Counted from the stretch's first letter, positions 40,152-50,068 are shown. The stretch is DNA of 64,000 nucleotides from an uncultured Clostridia bacterium (GCA_947088135.1 CAMUFJ010000001.1:1-64000); one strand, 5' to 3'. Numbers and translations are program-made. The notes: generated from the sequence alone by a model not told the origin.

Positions 40152-41840
40152 TCAGTTGAGCATACTCAAATATACGCCCTCGTAGTATTTCGCCGAGGTC
40201 GACCACGAAAAATCGGTTTCCATTGCTTTCTTCACAAGTTTTGCCCATTCTTCACGGTTATGATACACTCCGAGCGCTTCGTTGATTACGTAAAGCATAT
40301 CGTGTGCGTTGTAATCGCGGAAGGTAAACCCGTTGCCGCCCGCGCCGTAAGGCGTGATACTGTCGCGCAGCCCGCCCGTTTCGCGAACGATGGAAATCGT
40401 TCCGTAACGGGAAGCAATCATCTGCGAAAGTCCGCAGGGCTCGCTTTTCGATGGCATCAAGAAAATATCCGCTCCCGAATAGATCTTGCGCGAAAGATCG
40501 GAGTTAAAGGAAATGATCGATACGACCTTTCCCTGATACCGTCTTGCCAAATCGGAAAAGTAATTTTCGTAAGCGGAATCGCCCGTGCCGAGGACGATAA
40601 ATTGCACGTCCCCCCGAAGCGCCTGCTCGATCACCTCTTTCACAAGATCCAACCCCTTGTGAGAAACAAGGCGGGAAATCATGGCGATGATCGGCGTTTC
40701 CGCGCGAACGGGCAAATTGAGCATCCGCTGTAACTCTTCCTTGCACTTCGCCTTGGGTGCGGGATTCTCCGCGCTGTAATGGAAAAAGAGCGACGGATCG
40801 GTTTCGGGATTGTAATAGTCGGGATCAATGCCGTTGAGAATTCCGCAAAGTTTAAACTCGTTTCTGCGAATAATCGGGTCAAGCCCATGCGAATAATACG
40901 GGTCTTTGATTTCCCCTGCGTAAGTGGGCGAAACTGTGGAAAATCGCTCGCAACACTCGATTGCGCCTTTCATGAGATTGATACAACGGTCGTACTCCAC
41001 AAGGTTTCGGTAACGGTTTGAAATACCGAACAGATCCTCCAAAATGTCGAGAGAATACTTGCCTTGGTATTCGATGTTATGGATCGTAAAGAGCGCGCGG
41101 ATATACTGATATTCGGGACGGTAGCAATAAATCGTCTTTAAATAGAGCGCCGCAAGCGCCGCCTGCCAGTCGTGACAGTGCAATACGTCGGGATAAAATC
41201 CGATAAACGAGAGCACTTCCATCACTCCGCGGCAGAAGAACGCGAAGCGTTCGCCGTCGTCGTAATAGCCGTAACAGCCGGAGCGTTTAAAGTAGTATTC
41301 GTTGTCTAAAAAATAGAATTTTACATTATTCGCCTCATACTCGAAGATTCCGCAATATTGGTTTCTCCAAGAAAGCGGAACGAAAATATTGCCGATAAAC
41401 TTGAATTCCTTGCGATACTCCTTCTTAATGTCTTGATACAGCGGGATCATAACGCGAACGTCGTAACGCTCCTCCTTGGCGAGCGCCTTGGAAAGCGAGC
41501 CGATCACTTCCGCCAATCCGCCCGTTGCAATAAAGGGCGCGGCTTCAGACGCGACGAACAATATTTTCTTTTTCGCCTCCACGCGGACTTCGGGCACTTT
41601 TTCCTCGACCGTTGTTTCGACAGGCGTTTGCAGCACCTCTACCTCGGGTGCGTTTTCATTGATCACGATTGGCGGCTTAGGCGGTTTTTTCGCCGTTTTG
41701 GGCACTGCTTTGGGCGCAGTTTGCGCCACAGGCGCTTTCGCTGTCTTAATCGCCTTTTCGGTTACGGGCGCAGTTTTTTTGGTTGCTTCCGTCTTGGATT
41801 GCGCGGTTTTCTTTCCTGTTTTTTGTGTTGTCGTGCTCAT
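40152..41840 (-). CDS. glgA: Glycogen synthase with Lys/Ala/Pro-rich N-terminal extension
   Basis: GT5 ADP-glucose:glycogen glucosyltransferase. The catalytic part starts at about residue 91 with ILFVASEAAPFIATGGLAEV, where the Gly-rich ADP-glucose loop replaces KTGGL by ATGGL. CHDWQAAL and the C-terminal PSKSEPCGLSQM are present. The ATG at 41840 is chosen for its AAAAGGGGGAAACC ribosome site. The first ~90 residues are a low-complexity, strongly basic, histone-like tail (repeats of KTAKKP and APVAQTAPKAVPK) absent from ordinary GlgA. Total 562 aa versus ~480. Confidence 0.93.
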   Translation of the reverse strand: MSTTTQKTGKKTAQSKTEATKKTAPVTEKAIKTAKAPVAQTAPKAVPKTAKKPPKPPIVINENAPEVEVLQTPVETTVEEKVPEVRVEAKKKILFVASEAAPFIATGGLAEVIGSLSKALAKEERYDVRVMIPLYQDIKKEYRKEFKFIGNIFVPLSWRNQYCGIFEYEANNVKFYFLDNEYYFKRSGCYGYYDDGERFAFFCRGVMEVLSFIGFYPDVLHCHDWQAALAALYLKTIYCYRPEYQYIRALFTIHNIEYQGKYSLDILEDLFGISNRYRNLVEYDRCINLMKGAIECCERFSTVSPTYAGEIKDPYYSHGLDPIIRRNEFKLCGILNGIDPDYYNPETDPSLFFHYSAENPAPKAKCKEELQRMLNLPVRAETPIIAMISRLVSHKGLDLVKEVIEQALRGDVQFIVLGTGDSAYENYFSDLARRYQGKVVSIISFNSDLSRKIYSGADIFLMPSKSEPCGLSQMIASRYGTISIVRETGGLRDSITPYGAGGNGFTFRDYNAHDMLYVINEALGVYHNREEWAKLVKKAMETDFSWSTSAKYYEGVYLSMLN

Positions 41841-41872
41841 GGTTTCCCCCTTTTTATTTTCCGTAAGCATTT

Positions 41873-42988
41873 TTAAAGCATTCTGCCCTTTGCGACAAAG
41901 TACGGCAAAGTTTCGCACCCTGCAAGATGACGCTTGTCGCGGATCATCACGTTCTTATCCGTAATGACGCAATCAAGCTGTACGTTAGAACCGATAACCG
42001 TATCCTGCATGATAATCGAGTTCTTCACGACGCTCCCTTTTCCGATTTTGACGCCTCGGAAGAGAATACAGTTTTCCACAGTTCCCTCAATTTCACAGCC
42101 GTCGGAGATGAGCGAATTTTTCACCGTCGCGCCCTTGATATACTTCGAAGGCGCGGAATCGCGCACTTTGGTATAGATGTCGCGCGCGCCGAACAGCTCG
42201 TTTCTTACTTTGCGATCCAAAAGCTCCATGCTGTGGCGATAATACTTGTTCACCGAAGAGATTCCCGCATAGTAACCTTCGAAATTATATCCGAAAATCT
42301 TTAACGTATCCACGTTTTTGGTGAGAATATCTCTGCCGAAGCTCGAAAGTCCGCGCGTAACGGCGTCTTGGATAATATTGATCAAAAACTCGCGGTTCAA
42401 GACCATAACGTTTACGTAGAGATTGAATTTCCCCTTCCCTTTCACGGGCGGATTGATTTTCAAGCCTTTGACGCGCCCCGTGCCGTCGGGGTCAAGCGTA
42501 ACGTAGTAAGAGGATTCCACGTCCTCTTCCTCATGGTAAACCATCGTAATATCCGCGTGTTTTTCCTCGTGAAAACGCAATACGTCGGAAATATCGAGAT
42601 GGAAGATCCCGTCGCAATCTGAAATAACGACGTAATCCTCTTTACGGCGGGCAAGAAAGCCCGTTACCCCTTTGAGCGCCTCCAAACGGTTGGAATAAGG
42701 CGCGTCCGTTTCGTCGGAATAGGGCGGAAGCAAAATGATTCCGCCGTCTTTTCTTGCAAGATCCCATTCCTTTCCGCTTCCCAAATGGTCGATCAAAGAC
42801 TGATAGTTGTACTTCGTAACGATCCCGACCGTCATAATACCCGAATTTACCATGTTTGAGAGTACAAAATCGATCAAACGGTATCTTCCTCCGTAAGGAA
42901 TGGAAGCCATTGTCCTGTGACGGGATAGCTCGGGTATGTTCTCGTCGTGTATATTGGAAAAAATAACGCCTACTGCCTGATTCGCCAT
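41873..42988 (-). CDS. glgD: Glucose-1-phosphate adenylyltransferase subunit GlgD
   Basis: Regulatory/non-catalytic partner of GlgC in Firmicutes ADP-glucose pyrophosphorylase. The N-terminal nucleotidyltransferase fold keeps MASIPYGGRYRLIDFVLSNM but lacks the GGxGxRL catalytic loop (GVIFSNIHD instead), as is usual for GlgD. A left-handed beta-helix with hexapeptide repeats forms the C-terminus. The ATG at 42988 has AGGGGGAATAAAG upstream. Length 371 aa, 4 nt after glgC. Confidence 0.94.
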   Translation of the reverse strand: MANQAVGVIFSNIHDENIPELSRHRTMASIPYGGRYRLIDFVLSNMVNSGIMTVGIVTKYNYQSLIDHLGSGKEWDLARKDGGIILLPPYSDETDAPYSNRLEALKGVTGFLARRKEDYVVISDCDGIFHLDISDVLRFHEEKHADITMVYHEEEDVESSYYVTLDPDGTGRVKGLKINPPVKGKGKFNLYVNVMVLNREFLINIIQDAVTRGLSSFGRDILTKNVDTLKIFGYNFEGYYAGISSVNKYYRHSMELLDRKVRNELFGARDIYTKVRDSAPSKYIKGATVKNSLISDGCEIEGTVENCILFRGVKIGKGSVVKNSIIMQDTVIGSNVQLDCVITDKNVMIRDKRHLAGCETLPYFVAKGRML

Positions 42989-42992
42989 TTCT

Positions 42993-44186
42993 TTATTCCC
43001 CCTTATAATCCTTGTCGAGGATCTGACCGCCCGCAACCTTTACACCGCGGGCAATGGTAATATCCCTGCCGAGCACGGCGATCCCGCCGCTTCCCTTTTC
43101 CTCGCCGACTTTGGCGTTTTCCTCCACGGTAACACGCTCGTCGAGAATGGAATAAACGATTTCCGCACCCGCTTTAATCACGCTGTCCGCCATAATAACG
43201 CTATCTTTTACGACCGCGCCCTTTTCGACGACCACGCCCGTTGCAAGTACGGAATTGACGACGGTGCCGTCGATTTCGCACCCGAGCGCGACGAGCGAAT
43301 TCTCCACTTCCGCCTCATCGCCGATATATTCGGGAGGCGCAAGCGGATTGCGCGAATGGATCTTCCAACTGTTATCGCCGACGTCGAACGCAGGCTCTTC
43401 ACCCAAAAGATCCATATTCGATTCCCAAAGCGAGGAAATCGTTCCGACGTCTTTCCAGTAACCGCTGAACCGATAGGAGAACATTTTCTCCCCGGCGCTG
43501 AGCATGGCGGGAAGCACGTCTTTTCCGAAATCCTTGCTCGAATCGGGGTTCGCCTCGTCCGCCTCCAAATATTTAAAGAGCTTTTCCGCCGTGAAAATGT
43601 AAATTCCCATGGAAGCGAGATTACTCTTGGGCTGTTTGGGTTTCTCCTCGAATTCGTAAATGGAACCGTCTGCATTGGTATTGAGAATGCCGAAGCGGGA
43701 CGCCTCTTTCATGGGAACCTCGATTGCGGCAATGGTGCAGTCTGCTCCCGTTTGCTTGTGTGCTTTCAACATGGCGGCATAGTCCATTTTATAAATATGA
43801 TCGCCCGACAAAATGAGCACGTATTCGGGATTATATTTCTTCATGAAGCTCATGTTTTGATAGATGGCGTTTGCCGTCCCCTCGAACCAGGAGGATTTTT
43901 TCTTCGCCTGATAAGGAGATAGAATATGAACGCCGCCGAACGTACGGTCTAAATCCCAAGGTTGTCCGTTACCGATGTATTCGTTGAGTTCTAACGGCTG
44001 GTATTGCGTCAATACGCCAACGGTATCGATTCCCGAATTGATGCAGTTGCTGAGCGGAAAATCGATGATCCGGTATTTCGCGCCGAACGCAACCGCAGGT
44101 TTGGCAATATTGTTCGTCAATGCGTACAATCTGCTACCTTGTCCGCCTGCGAGCAACATTGCCACGCATTCTTTCTTTCTGGTCAT
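42993..44186 (-). CDS. glgC: Glucose-1-phosphate adenylyltransferase GlgC
   Basis: Makes ADP-glucose from ATP and glucose-1-phosphate, the committed step of glycogen synthesis. The catalytic loop MLLAGGQGSRLYALT, YRIIDFPLSNCINSGI and the sugar-binding FEEKPKQPKSN are intact. The C-terminal beta-helix carries hexapeptide repeats. Length 397 aa. Ribosome site AGGGGGCAG. 20 nt after glgB. Confidence 0.96.
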   Translation of the reverse strand: MTRKKECVAMLLAGGQGSRLYALTNNIAKPAVAFGAKYRIIDFPLSNCINSGIDTVGVLTQYQPLELNEYIGNGQPWDLDRTFGGVHILSPYQAKKKSSWFEGTANAIYQNMSFMKKYNPEYVLILSGDHIYKMDYAAMLKAHKQTGADCTIAAIEVPMKEASRFGILNTNADGSIYEFEEKPKQPKSNLASMGIYIFTAEKLFKYLEADEANPDSSKDFGKDVLPAMLSAGEKMFSYRFSGYWKDVGTISSLWESNMDLLGEEPAFDVGDNSWKIHSRNPLAPPEYIGDEAEVENSLVALGCEIDGTVVNSVLATGVVVEKGAVVKDSVIMADSVIKAGAEIVYSILDERVTVEENAKVGEEKGSGGIAVLGRDITIARGVKVAGGQILDKDYKGE

Positions 44187-44206
44187 AACTCTGCCCCCTA
44201 ATCCCT

Positions 44207-46186
44207 TTATGCTTTGGCTTTCGCCGTGGATCCTCTTTTTGCTTTTCCCGCGCTTTGTGCGGGCTTTTCCGCGTCCTCTTCCCGTACCAAATAGATGCAG
44301 GAAAACTTCGGAACGTCGAGCGAAATCGAATATTCCTTGCCGTGGCTGGGCGTCTTGCTCGCCGTCAACGTCTTCTTCGCGATCTTCCCTTCTCCGCCGA
44401 ATTTTTTATCATCGGTATTGAACGCAATTCTATATTTGCCCGAACGATTGACGCCGAAAGCATAATCGGTCACGTCGGCTCCCGAAAAGCAAGCGAGCAC
44501 GATGACTTCTTTGCCCGATTTGTCGCGACGGAGGAAACAAATAACGTTCCTGTCCGCGTCGTTGGGCGCAAGCCATTCGAAACCGTCCCACGAATCCTCG
44601 ATTTCATAAAATGCGGGCGTACTCTTATAATATTCATTTAAAGCCTTCACCATGACAGAAAGCTTGCCGTGCAGTTCGTATTCGTCGCGCAAAAAGAAAT
44701 CGAGCCCCGTGTGGTAATCCCATTCCTTGAACTGTCCGAACTCATAGCCCATGAAATTGAGCTTTTTGCCGGGGTGCGCCGTCATATAACCGAGAAACGC
44801 GCGCACGCCTGCGAATTTTTCTTCGTACTCCCCCGGCATTTTGTTGATGAGCGAACACTTTCCGTGTACGACCTCGTCATGCGAAATGGGAAGCACGTAA
44901 TTCTCCGAGAAAGCATACATCATGGAGAAGGTCAGTTTATTGTGATTGTTCATGCGGAAATAGGGATTTAAGGACATATATGCAAGCATATCGTTCATCC
45001 AACCCATATTCCACTTGAAATTGAAGCCGAGCCCCCCCACCGAACCTGGCTTCGTCACAAGCCCCCACGCCGTGGATTCCTCCGCGATCATGAGCGCATT
45101 CGGGAAGCGCAGGAACACCGCTTCGTTCAGCCGACGCAAAAAGGCGATCGCCTCCAAATTCTTATTTTCACCGTAGATGTTGGGTATCCATTCTCCGGGG
45201 CGTTTATCGTAATCGAGATAAAGCATAGACGCAACCGCGTCTACGCGCAGACCATCGACATGAAACTTATCGAAGAAAATGCATGCGCTCGAAATCAAAA
45301 AAGAAAGAACTTCATTCCTGCCGAAGTCGAAGCGGCGCGTTCCCCAAGACTTGTGCTCCATTCTATCCCACTGACTGCTCTCGTAGAGCGGTTGTCCGTC
45401 GAATTCGTACAGCCCGTGCGCATCCTTGGGGAAATGCGCGGGCACCCAATCGAGAATCACGCCGATTCCCGCTCGATGAAATTCGTCTATCAGCGCCATG
45501 AAATCGTGCGGTGTGCCCATACGGGATGTCACCGCGAAATACCCCGTTACCTGATATCCCCAAGAACCCTCGTAGGGAAACTCCGTCACGGGCATAAACT
45601 CCACATGCGTATAGCCCATTTCCTTAACGTAAGGAACAAGCTCTTTGGCAAGATCGCGGTAGGAAAGAAAATTTCCGTCCTCATGGCGTTTCCAAGACAG
45701 GAGGTTTACCTCGTATACGTTCATGGGCGAAGTAAAAACGTCCTTCCCCTCTTGCGCCTTTCTATAATTTTCGTCGCGCCATTCGTAGCCGTCTAAATCG
45801 TAGATCTTAGAAGCGGTTGCGGGCGCTGTTTCCGCATGAAAACATACGGGATCCGCTTTCATGAGCTGTCTGCCATCCTGTGCCGTTATACAATATTTAT
45901 AATTGTCGTACTGCTTCACGTCCTCGATGAACAGTTCGAAGGTTTCGCCGTCGATCATGCGGTTCATCACGTGCCGCGCGGGATCCCAACCGTTAAAATC
46001 GCCCACGACCGAAACGCTGCGCGCGTGCGGCGCCCATACGCGGAACACATAACCCGTCTTCCCCGATTCCTCCGCTTTGTGCGATCCGAGGAGCTCGTAA
46101 ATACGGTCGTTCTTCCCGTGATGATATAAATAAAGCGGAAAATCCGTCCCGCTTACTATCTGTTCCGTATCCTTACTTTTTGCCAT
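44207..46186 (-). CDS. glgB: 1,4-alpha-glucan branching enzyme
   Basis: GH13 branching enzyme introducing alpha-1,6 links into glycogen. N-terminal CBM48 (VFRVWAPHARSVSVVGDFNGW), then the barrel with DWVPAHFPKD (I), GLRVDAVASMLYLDY with the nucleophile Asp (II), IAEESTAWG with the acid/base Glu (III) and LPISHDEVVHGK (IV). Length 659 aa. The last ~20 residues are a basic low-complexity tail (SAGKAKRGSTAKAKA), recalling the GlgA tail. First gene of the glycogen operon. Confidence 0.96.
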   Translation of the reverse strand: MAKSKDTEQIVSGTDFPLYLYHHGKNDRIYELLGSHKAEESGKTGYVFRVWAPHARSVSVVGDFNGWDPARHVMNRMIDGETFELFIEDVKQYDNYKYCITAQDGRQLMKADPVCFHAETAPATASKIYDLDGYEWRDENYRKAQEGKDVFTSPMNVYEVNLLSWKRHEDGNFLSYRDLAKELVPYVKEMGYTHVEFMPVTEFPYEGSWGYQVTGYFAVTSRMGTPHDFMALIDEFHRAGIGVILDWVPAHFPKDAHGLYEFDGQPLYESSQWDRMEHKSWGTRRFDFGRNEVLSFLISSACIFFDKFHVDGLRVDAVASMLYLDYDKRPGEWIPNIYGENKNLEAIAFLRRLNEAVFLRFPNALMIAEESTAWGLVTKPGSVGGLGFNFKWNMGWMNDMLAYMSLNPYFRMNNHNKLTFSMMYAFSENYVLPISHDEVVHGKCSLINKMPGEYEEKFAGVRAFLGYMTAHPGKKLNFMGYEFGQFKEWDYHTGLDFFLRDEYELHGKLSVMVKALNEYYKSTPAFYEIEDSWDGFEWLAPNDADRNVICFLRRDKSGKEVIVLACFSGADVTDYAFGVNRSGKYRIAFNTDDKKFGGEGKIAKKTLTASKTPSHGKEYSISLDVPKFSCIYLVREEDAEKPAQSAGKAKRGSTAKAKA

Positions 46187-46267
46187 TCCTTTCCCCTTTT
46201 ATAGAGCAAACCCGCTTGAACGGTAAGGTGCGCTCCGGATACTACTGCTATTGCCGTCCACTCCCCT

Positions 46268-46296
46268 ATTATACTATATATTGCGCCGACTTTCAA
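46268..46296 (-). promoter_or_regulatory. Sigma-A promoter of the glgBCDA-glgP-GH13 operon
   Basis: On the minus strand TTGAAA (46291-46296), 17-bp spacer, TATAAT (46268-46273). The leader is about 75 nt with a Shine-Dalgarno AAAGGGGAAAGG before glgB. Confidence 0.75.
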
Positions 46297-46383
46297 GACC
46301 CATTTGCAAATTTCTTTGGAAATTTTATACATTTTTTTTTGAGTAAAGAGGAAATTTTTCGCTTACATCGAAAAAAAAGAAAA

Positions 46384-46406
46384 AACGCGGAAAAAATTTC
46401 CGCGTT
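46384..46406 (-). terminator. Terminator of murC
   Basis: AACGCGGAAA pairs with TTTCCGCGTT; on the minus strand the stem is followed by a T run. Confidence 0.8.
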
Positions 46407-46429
46407 ACGCATTTTACGCGTTTCAAATT

Positions 46430-47758
46430 TTACTTGTCGAGCAGGGATCGCGCGATGCCGTCGATGTCCCCCGCGCCTAAAATCAAGATAAGATCCCCTT
46501 TTCGCGCCTTAGATTTCAACCGCTCCAAAAGTTGCCCGGCAGTCTGTACGTAGCACGCCTCGGGCAGTCTGCTTAAAAGCGCTACCGCACTTCCCTCAAA
46601 CTCGAATTCCTCCCGCGCCGCGTAAGTTTTATAGAGAATAGGCGAATCCACCGTCTTTAACACGTTGATAAATTCCCGCATAAAATCCCGCGTTCTTGTA
46701 TAAGTATGCGGTTGAAATACAACGTGTACCGTCCCCTCGCAAATCGCTTGCGCCGCAGATATCGCCGCGGCAAGCTCCCTCGGGTGATGCGCGTAATCGC
46801 ATACGGTTTGAACGCCGCAAATTGTGCCCACTTCTTCAAACCGCCGCTTTACGCCGCGAAAGCTTTCCAAGCCTTCCTTGATTTCCACGGCGCGCAGTCC
46901 GCACAATCTTGCAACGCTATAAGCCGCAAGCGCGTTCATCACTTGATATTTTCCAACGACGCGCAATTTGATCTTAACAATCGGAATTCCCCTCTCAATT
47001 ACTGTAAACCGATACTTTTCGCCCGTCGCGCGCAGTTCCTCCGCGCGGACGTCGCCAGAGTAAAAGCCGAAATCCAACGCGTGCGGAAAATTCCTCGCCC
47101 GCGGGTCGTCGGCGTTCACCACGACCTTTTCCGCATTTCCCGCAAAGGCGCGGTATGCCTCGATCAGCTCGCCGTCGCTCTTATAGCAATCGGTGTGATC
47201 CTTGTCTGTATTCAAAATGAGCGCAACAGAACTTTTCAGCGATAAAAAGCTTCTACGAAATTCGCACGCTTCCGTCACAAAAATATCGTCGCCCGTTCCG
47301 CCTCGGCAAAGGTTTCCGAATTCAGCGTCCTCTCCGCCGATGTGAGCGGTAAAATTTTTGTTTGCACAGGAAAAGATATGTGCAAGCATGGAGGTCGTAG
47401 AAGTTTTTCCGTGACAACCCGCCACCGAGATAACGGATGAAAATTCCTCGGCGACCCTACCCAAGAGCTCTGCCCGCGTGAAAAGGCGTTTTCCCGTCTT
47501 CCTCGCCTCGCAAAGCTGCGGATTCTGCGGCGAAACCGCCTCGGTATAGGCAACGTTTTGCTCCGCAATATGTTCTTCCTCACCGATTTGCACGGGTATT
47601 CCGAGCGCACGAAGCCTTTGCGTGTACTCGCTTTCTCGGCAATCGCTCCCGCGAACGTCCGCTCCCTTTTGCCAAAAAAGAGCCGCAAGCGCGCTCATGC
47701 TAACGCCGCCGATCCCGATAAAGTACCAACTGTTTCCTATGCTAAGCGGAGAAATCAT
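46430..47758 (-). CDS. murC: UDP-N-acetylmuramate--L-alanine ligase
   Basis: Adds L-Ala to UDP-MurNAc, the first step of the peptidoglycan stem peptide. UDP-binding GIGGVSMSALA near the N-terminus, the ATP loop GCHGKTSTTSMLA at about residues 105-117, and VCDYAHHPRELAAAI and VFQPHTYTRTRD in the C-terminal domain. The start is uncertain: the ATG at 47758 (MISPLSIGNSWYFIG) fits family N-termini; an in-frame upstream start at 47797 would add 13 residues. Neither has a clear ribosome site. Length 442 aa. Confidence 0.93.
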   Translation of the reverse strand: MISPLSIGNSWYFIGIGGVSMSALAALFWQKGADVRGSDCRESEYTQRLRALGIPVQIGEEEHIAEQNVAYTEAVSPQNPQLCEARKTGKRLFTRAELLGRVAEEFSSVISVAGCHGKTSTTSMLAHIFSCANKNFTAHIGGEDAEFGNLCRGGTGDDIFVTEACEFRRSFLSLKSSVALILNTDKDHTDCYKSDGELIEAYRAFAGNAEKVVVNADDPRARNFPHALDFGFYSGDVRAEELRATGEKYRFTVIERGIPIVKIKLRVVGKYQVMNALAAYSVARLCGLRAVEIKEGLESFRGVKRRFEEVGTICGVQTVCDYAHHPRELAAAISAAQAICEGTVHVVFQPHTYTRTRDFMREFINVLKTVDSPILYKTYAAREEFEFEGSAVALLSRLPEACYVQTAGQLLERLKSKARKGDLILILGAGDIDGIARSLLDK

Positions 47759-47810
47759 ACGCCATACTATGCTAAACGAAACAATAACGGTTCCCATTCT
47801 AAAAAAATAA

Positions 47811-47872
47811 CCCGACGGTAAAGTCGGGAAACATTTAGGACATTAAAAAAACGCACCGAAGTGCGTTTTTTC
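47811..47872 (-). terminator. Tandem hairpins / terminator after csp gene
   Basis: AACGCAC / GTGCGTT with a 4-nt loop at about 47849-47867 and CCCGAC / GTCGGG at 47811-47829. On the minus strand both are followed by T-rich tracts. Confidence 0.8.
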
Positions 47873-47882
47873 AGCTACGCAT

Positions 47883-48092
47883 TTATACGGGCACTACATT
47901 AACGGCACGAAGCTTACCGCTGTCCTTGGGATCGGGCTCGGTTTCGAATGATACCTTTTGCCCTTCCTTCAAAGTGCGGAAACCCTCCGTCTGAATTGCC
48001 GAGAAGTGTACAAAAATATCATCGCCACCTTCGTCATTGGACAAAAAACCATAACCCTTACCGTCGTTGAACCATTTAACAGTTCCGTTCAC
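47883..48092 (-). CDS. Cold-shock protein (CspA family)
   Basis: Single-stranded nucleic-acid-binding OB-fold protein and RNA chaperone. RNP1 KGYGFLSND and RNP2 DIFVHFSAI are intact. The GTG start at 48092 (reading VNGTVKWFNDGKGYG) is chosen because AGGAGG lies 7 nt upstream and the result, 69 aa, matches family size; a longer frame to 48140 has no support. The leader is ~59 nt, as usual for csp genes. Confidence 0.94.
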   Translation of the reverse strand: MNGTVKWFNDGKGYGFLSNDEGGDDIFVHFSAIQTEGFRTLKEGQKVSFETEPDPKDSGKLRAVNVVPV

Positions 48093-48157
48093 AATGTTAC
48101 CTCCTATAGTGCGACACAAAAAGCATAAATGCATATCCATATCTTAACACTGCCTAT

Positions 48158-48186
48158 ATTATAACAGCATGAAAAGTAATTGTCAA
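48158..48186 (-). promoter_or_regulatory. Perfect-consensus promoter of csp gene
   Basis: TTGACA (48181-48186), 17 bp, TATAAT (48158-48163) on the minus strand, with a ~59-nt leader that could fold for cold regulation. Confidence 0.85.
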
Positions 48187-48207
48187 ATGAATAAAGTGTC
48201 TTCTTGA

Positions 48208-50016
48208 TTAATTTTGGAAAAATTTTTCCAGTAATTTTTCATTAGTCTGCATAAATTCAGTATTTTCTTCTGGAGTAAGTTGCCGGTAACTCATCAAAGA
48301 AAGATAGTATAATTGCATAACTGCAATTTGTTTCGAACCCTCCTCCGCAGTTAAAAGCGCCTGCACGGAGGGGTTCGCCGTGTTCACGATCAGCGTTAAA
48401 TCGTCAATACCGCCCCCCATCTGATAGAAGCTGTTCATTTCCGACATTCTTCGCATAAATTCAGATGCATTGATGACGGCGGGAACGGCAGGATTTTTGA
48501 GTTTTTCACTCTTTATTTTGAGCTTTTTGCCGTCAAGAATCTTTTTGAATATCTCTTCGATCTCCTTATTTTCTCCGTTTTCCTCTTTGAGCGCATCCGC
48601 TACGTCCGCGTCGATCCTAAGGAAACGCACGCGCTTGGGATTCTTGTATTCGAGATAACTGATAAAATGGGAATCGATGAAATTATCGCAGATAACGGCA
48701 TCCAGTCCCGCGTCGCGAAACATTTTTACATACTGCGCCTGCTTGCTCTCGTCGGACACGTAGTAAACGGCTTTGGGTTCTTTCCCCGCCTTTGCGTCCT
48801 CGTCCGTCACCTCGTCACCGTAGACGCTCTCCACGGGCACATACTCTCCCGCAAGATTTTTAAAGAGAATGATATCCTTTACCTTATCATAGAAACTATC
48901 GTCCTTGATACAGCCGAATTTAACAAAGGTAGAAAGATCTTTCCAACAATTCTCGTACCGTTCTTTATCCTTTTTGTAGAGCTCGGTGAGCTTGTCCGCA
49001 ACCTTTTTGGTGATGTGCTTGGCGATTTTTTGTACCTGCGTGTCATTTTGCAGGAAGGAACGCGAAACGTTCAAAGGAATATCGGGGCAATCGATCACGC
49101 CGTTCAAGAGCATTAAGAACTCGGGGATCACTTCCTTGATATTGTCGGCGATATAAACTTGGTTGCAGTACAGTTTTACCTGTCCGCGCTCCAACTCCAC
49201 TTGCTTGCGCACCTTGGGAAAATACAAAATGCCTTTTAAGCGGAAGGGATATTCCATGTTTAAATGGATCCAAAAGAGCGGTTCGTTGAAGTCGGAAAAA
49301 GTATCCCGATAGAAATTCTTATATTCCTCGTCGGTACACTCCTTGGGCTGTTTGAGATACAGGGGCGCAGTCGTATTAACGGGCTTGTTTTCCTCACCGA
49401 CCTTGGGGTTCAAATAGATATCGTACGGCATGAACGCGCAATATTTGCTTAACAGGTTGCGTATAACGTTTTCTTTCAAAAACTCTTTTTCTTCCTGCGC
49501 GATGTGCATAACGATTTTCGTCCCGCGCGTTTCCTTGTCGCAGTCGCCGATCGTGTAGGTACTGTTTCCGTCCGAGCTCCAATGAACGCCCGTCGAACCG
49601 TCGCGGTACGACTTCGTAAAGATTTCGATCGTGTCGGAAACCATATAAGCGGAATAGAAACCGAGCCCGAAATGCCCGATAATGCCGTCGCCGCCCGCTT
49701 TTTCGTACTTATCCAAAAAATCCGCCGCGCCCGAAAAGGCGATTTGTGTGATATACGTTTCCACTTCGTCCGCCGTCATGCCGATGCCGTTGTCCTCCAC
49801 GGTGAGCGTGCCCGCCTTGGAATCGGTCGTGACCGTAATTTTGTAGTCGTCGCCCTGCGCTTCACCGAGTTCGGTCAGTTTTTTAAGCTTAGTGATTGCG
49901 TCCGAAGCGTTTGCTATGATTTCCCGCAAAAAAATGTCCTTTTCTGAATACAGCCATTTTTTGATGATCGGCATCATGTTCTCGCTTGAAATGCGAATGT
50001 TACCCTGTTTTTCCAT
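48208..50016 (-). CDS. htpG: Molecular chaperone HtpG (Hsp90)
   Basis: Cytoplasmic Hsp90 ATPase chaperone. GHKL motifs: ANASDAITKL (N box), VEDNGIGMTADEV (G1) and GHFGLGFYSAYMV (G2). The middle-domain SRSFLQNDTQVQKI with the catalytic Arg is present. The ATG at 50016 follows AAAGGAGATATACAG; the frame extends upstream to 50085 without support. Length 602 aa, slightly under the E. coli 624. Confidence 0.96.
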   Translation of the reverse strand: MEKQGNIRISSENMMPIIKKWLYSEKDIFLREIIANASDAITKLKKLTELGEAQGDDYKITVTTDSKAGTLTVEDNGIGMTADEVETYITQIAFSGAADFLDKYEKAGGDGIIGHFGLGFYSAYMVSDTIEIFTKSYRDGSTGVHWSSDGNSTYTIGDCDKETRGTKIVMHIAQEEKEFLKENVIRNLLSKYCAFMPYDIYLNPKVGEENKPVNTTAPLYLKQPKECTDEEYKNFYRDTFSDFNEPLFWIHLNMEYPFRLKGILYFPKVRKQVELERGQVKLYCNQVYIADNIKEVIPEFLMLLNGVIDCPDIPLNVSRSFLQNDTQVQKIAKHITKKVADKLTELYKKDKERYENCWKDLSTFVKFGCIKDDSFYDKVKDIILFKNLAGEYVPVESVYGDEVTDEDAKAGKEPKAVYYVSDESKQAQYVKMFRDAGLDAVICDNFIDSHFISYLEYKNPKRVRFLRIDADVADALKEENGENKEIEEIFKKILDGKKLKIKSEKLKNPAVPAVINASEFMRRMSEMNSFYQMGGGIDDLTLIVNTANPSVQALLTAEEGSKQIAVMQLYYLSLMSYRQLTPEENTEFMQTNEKLLEKFFQN

Positions 50017-50068
50017 CTGTATATCTCCTTTCCTTTCGTCTGAAATAATAACAGTTATATTATAAACA

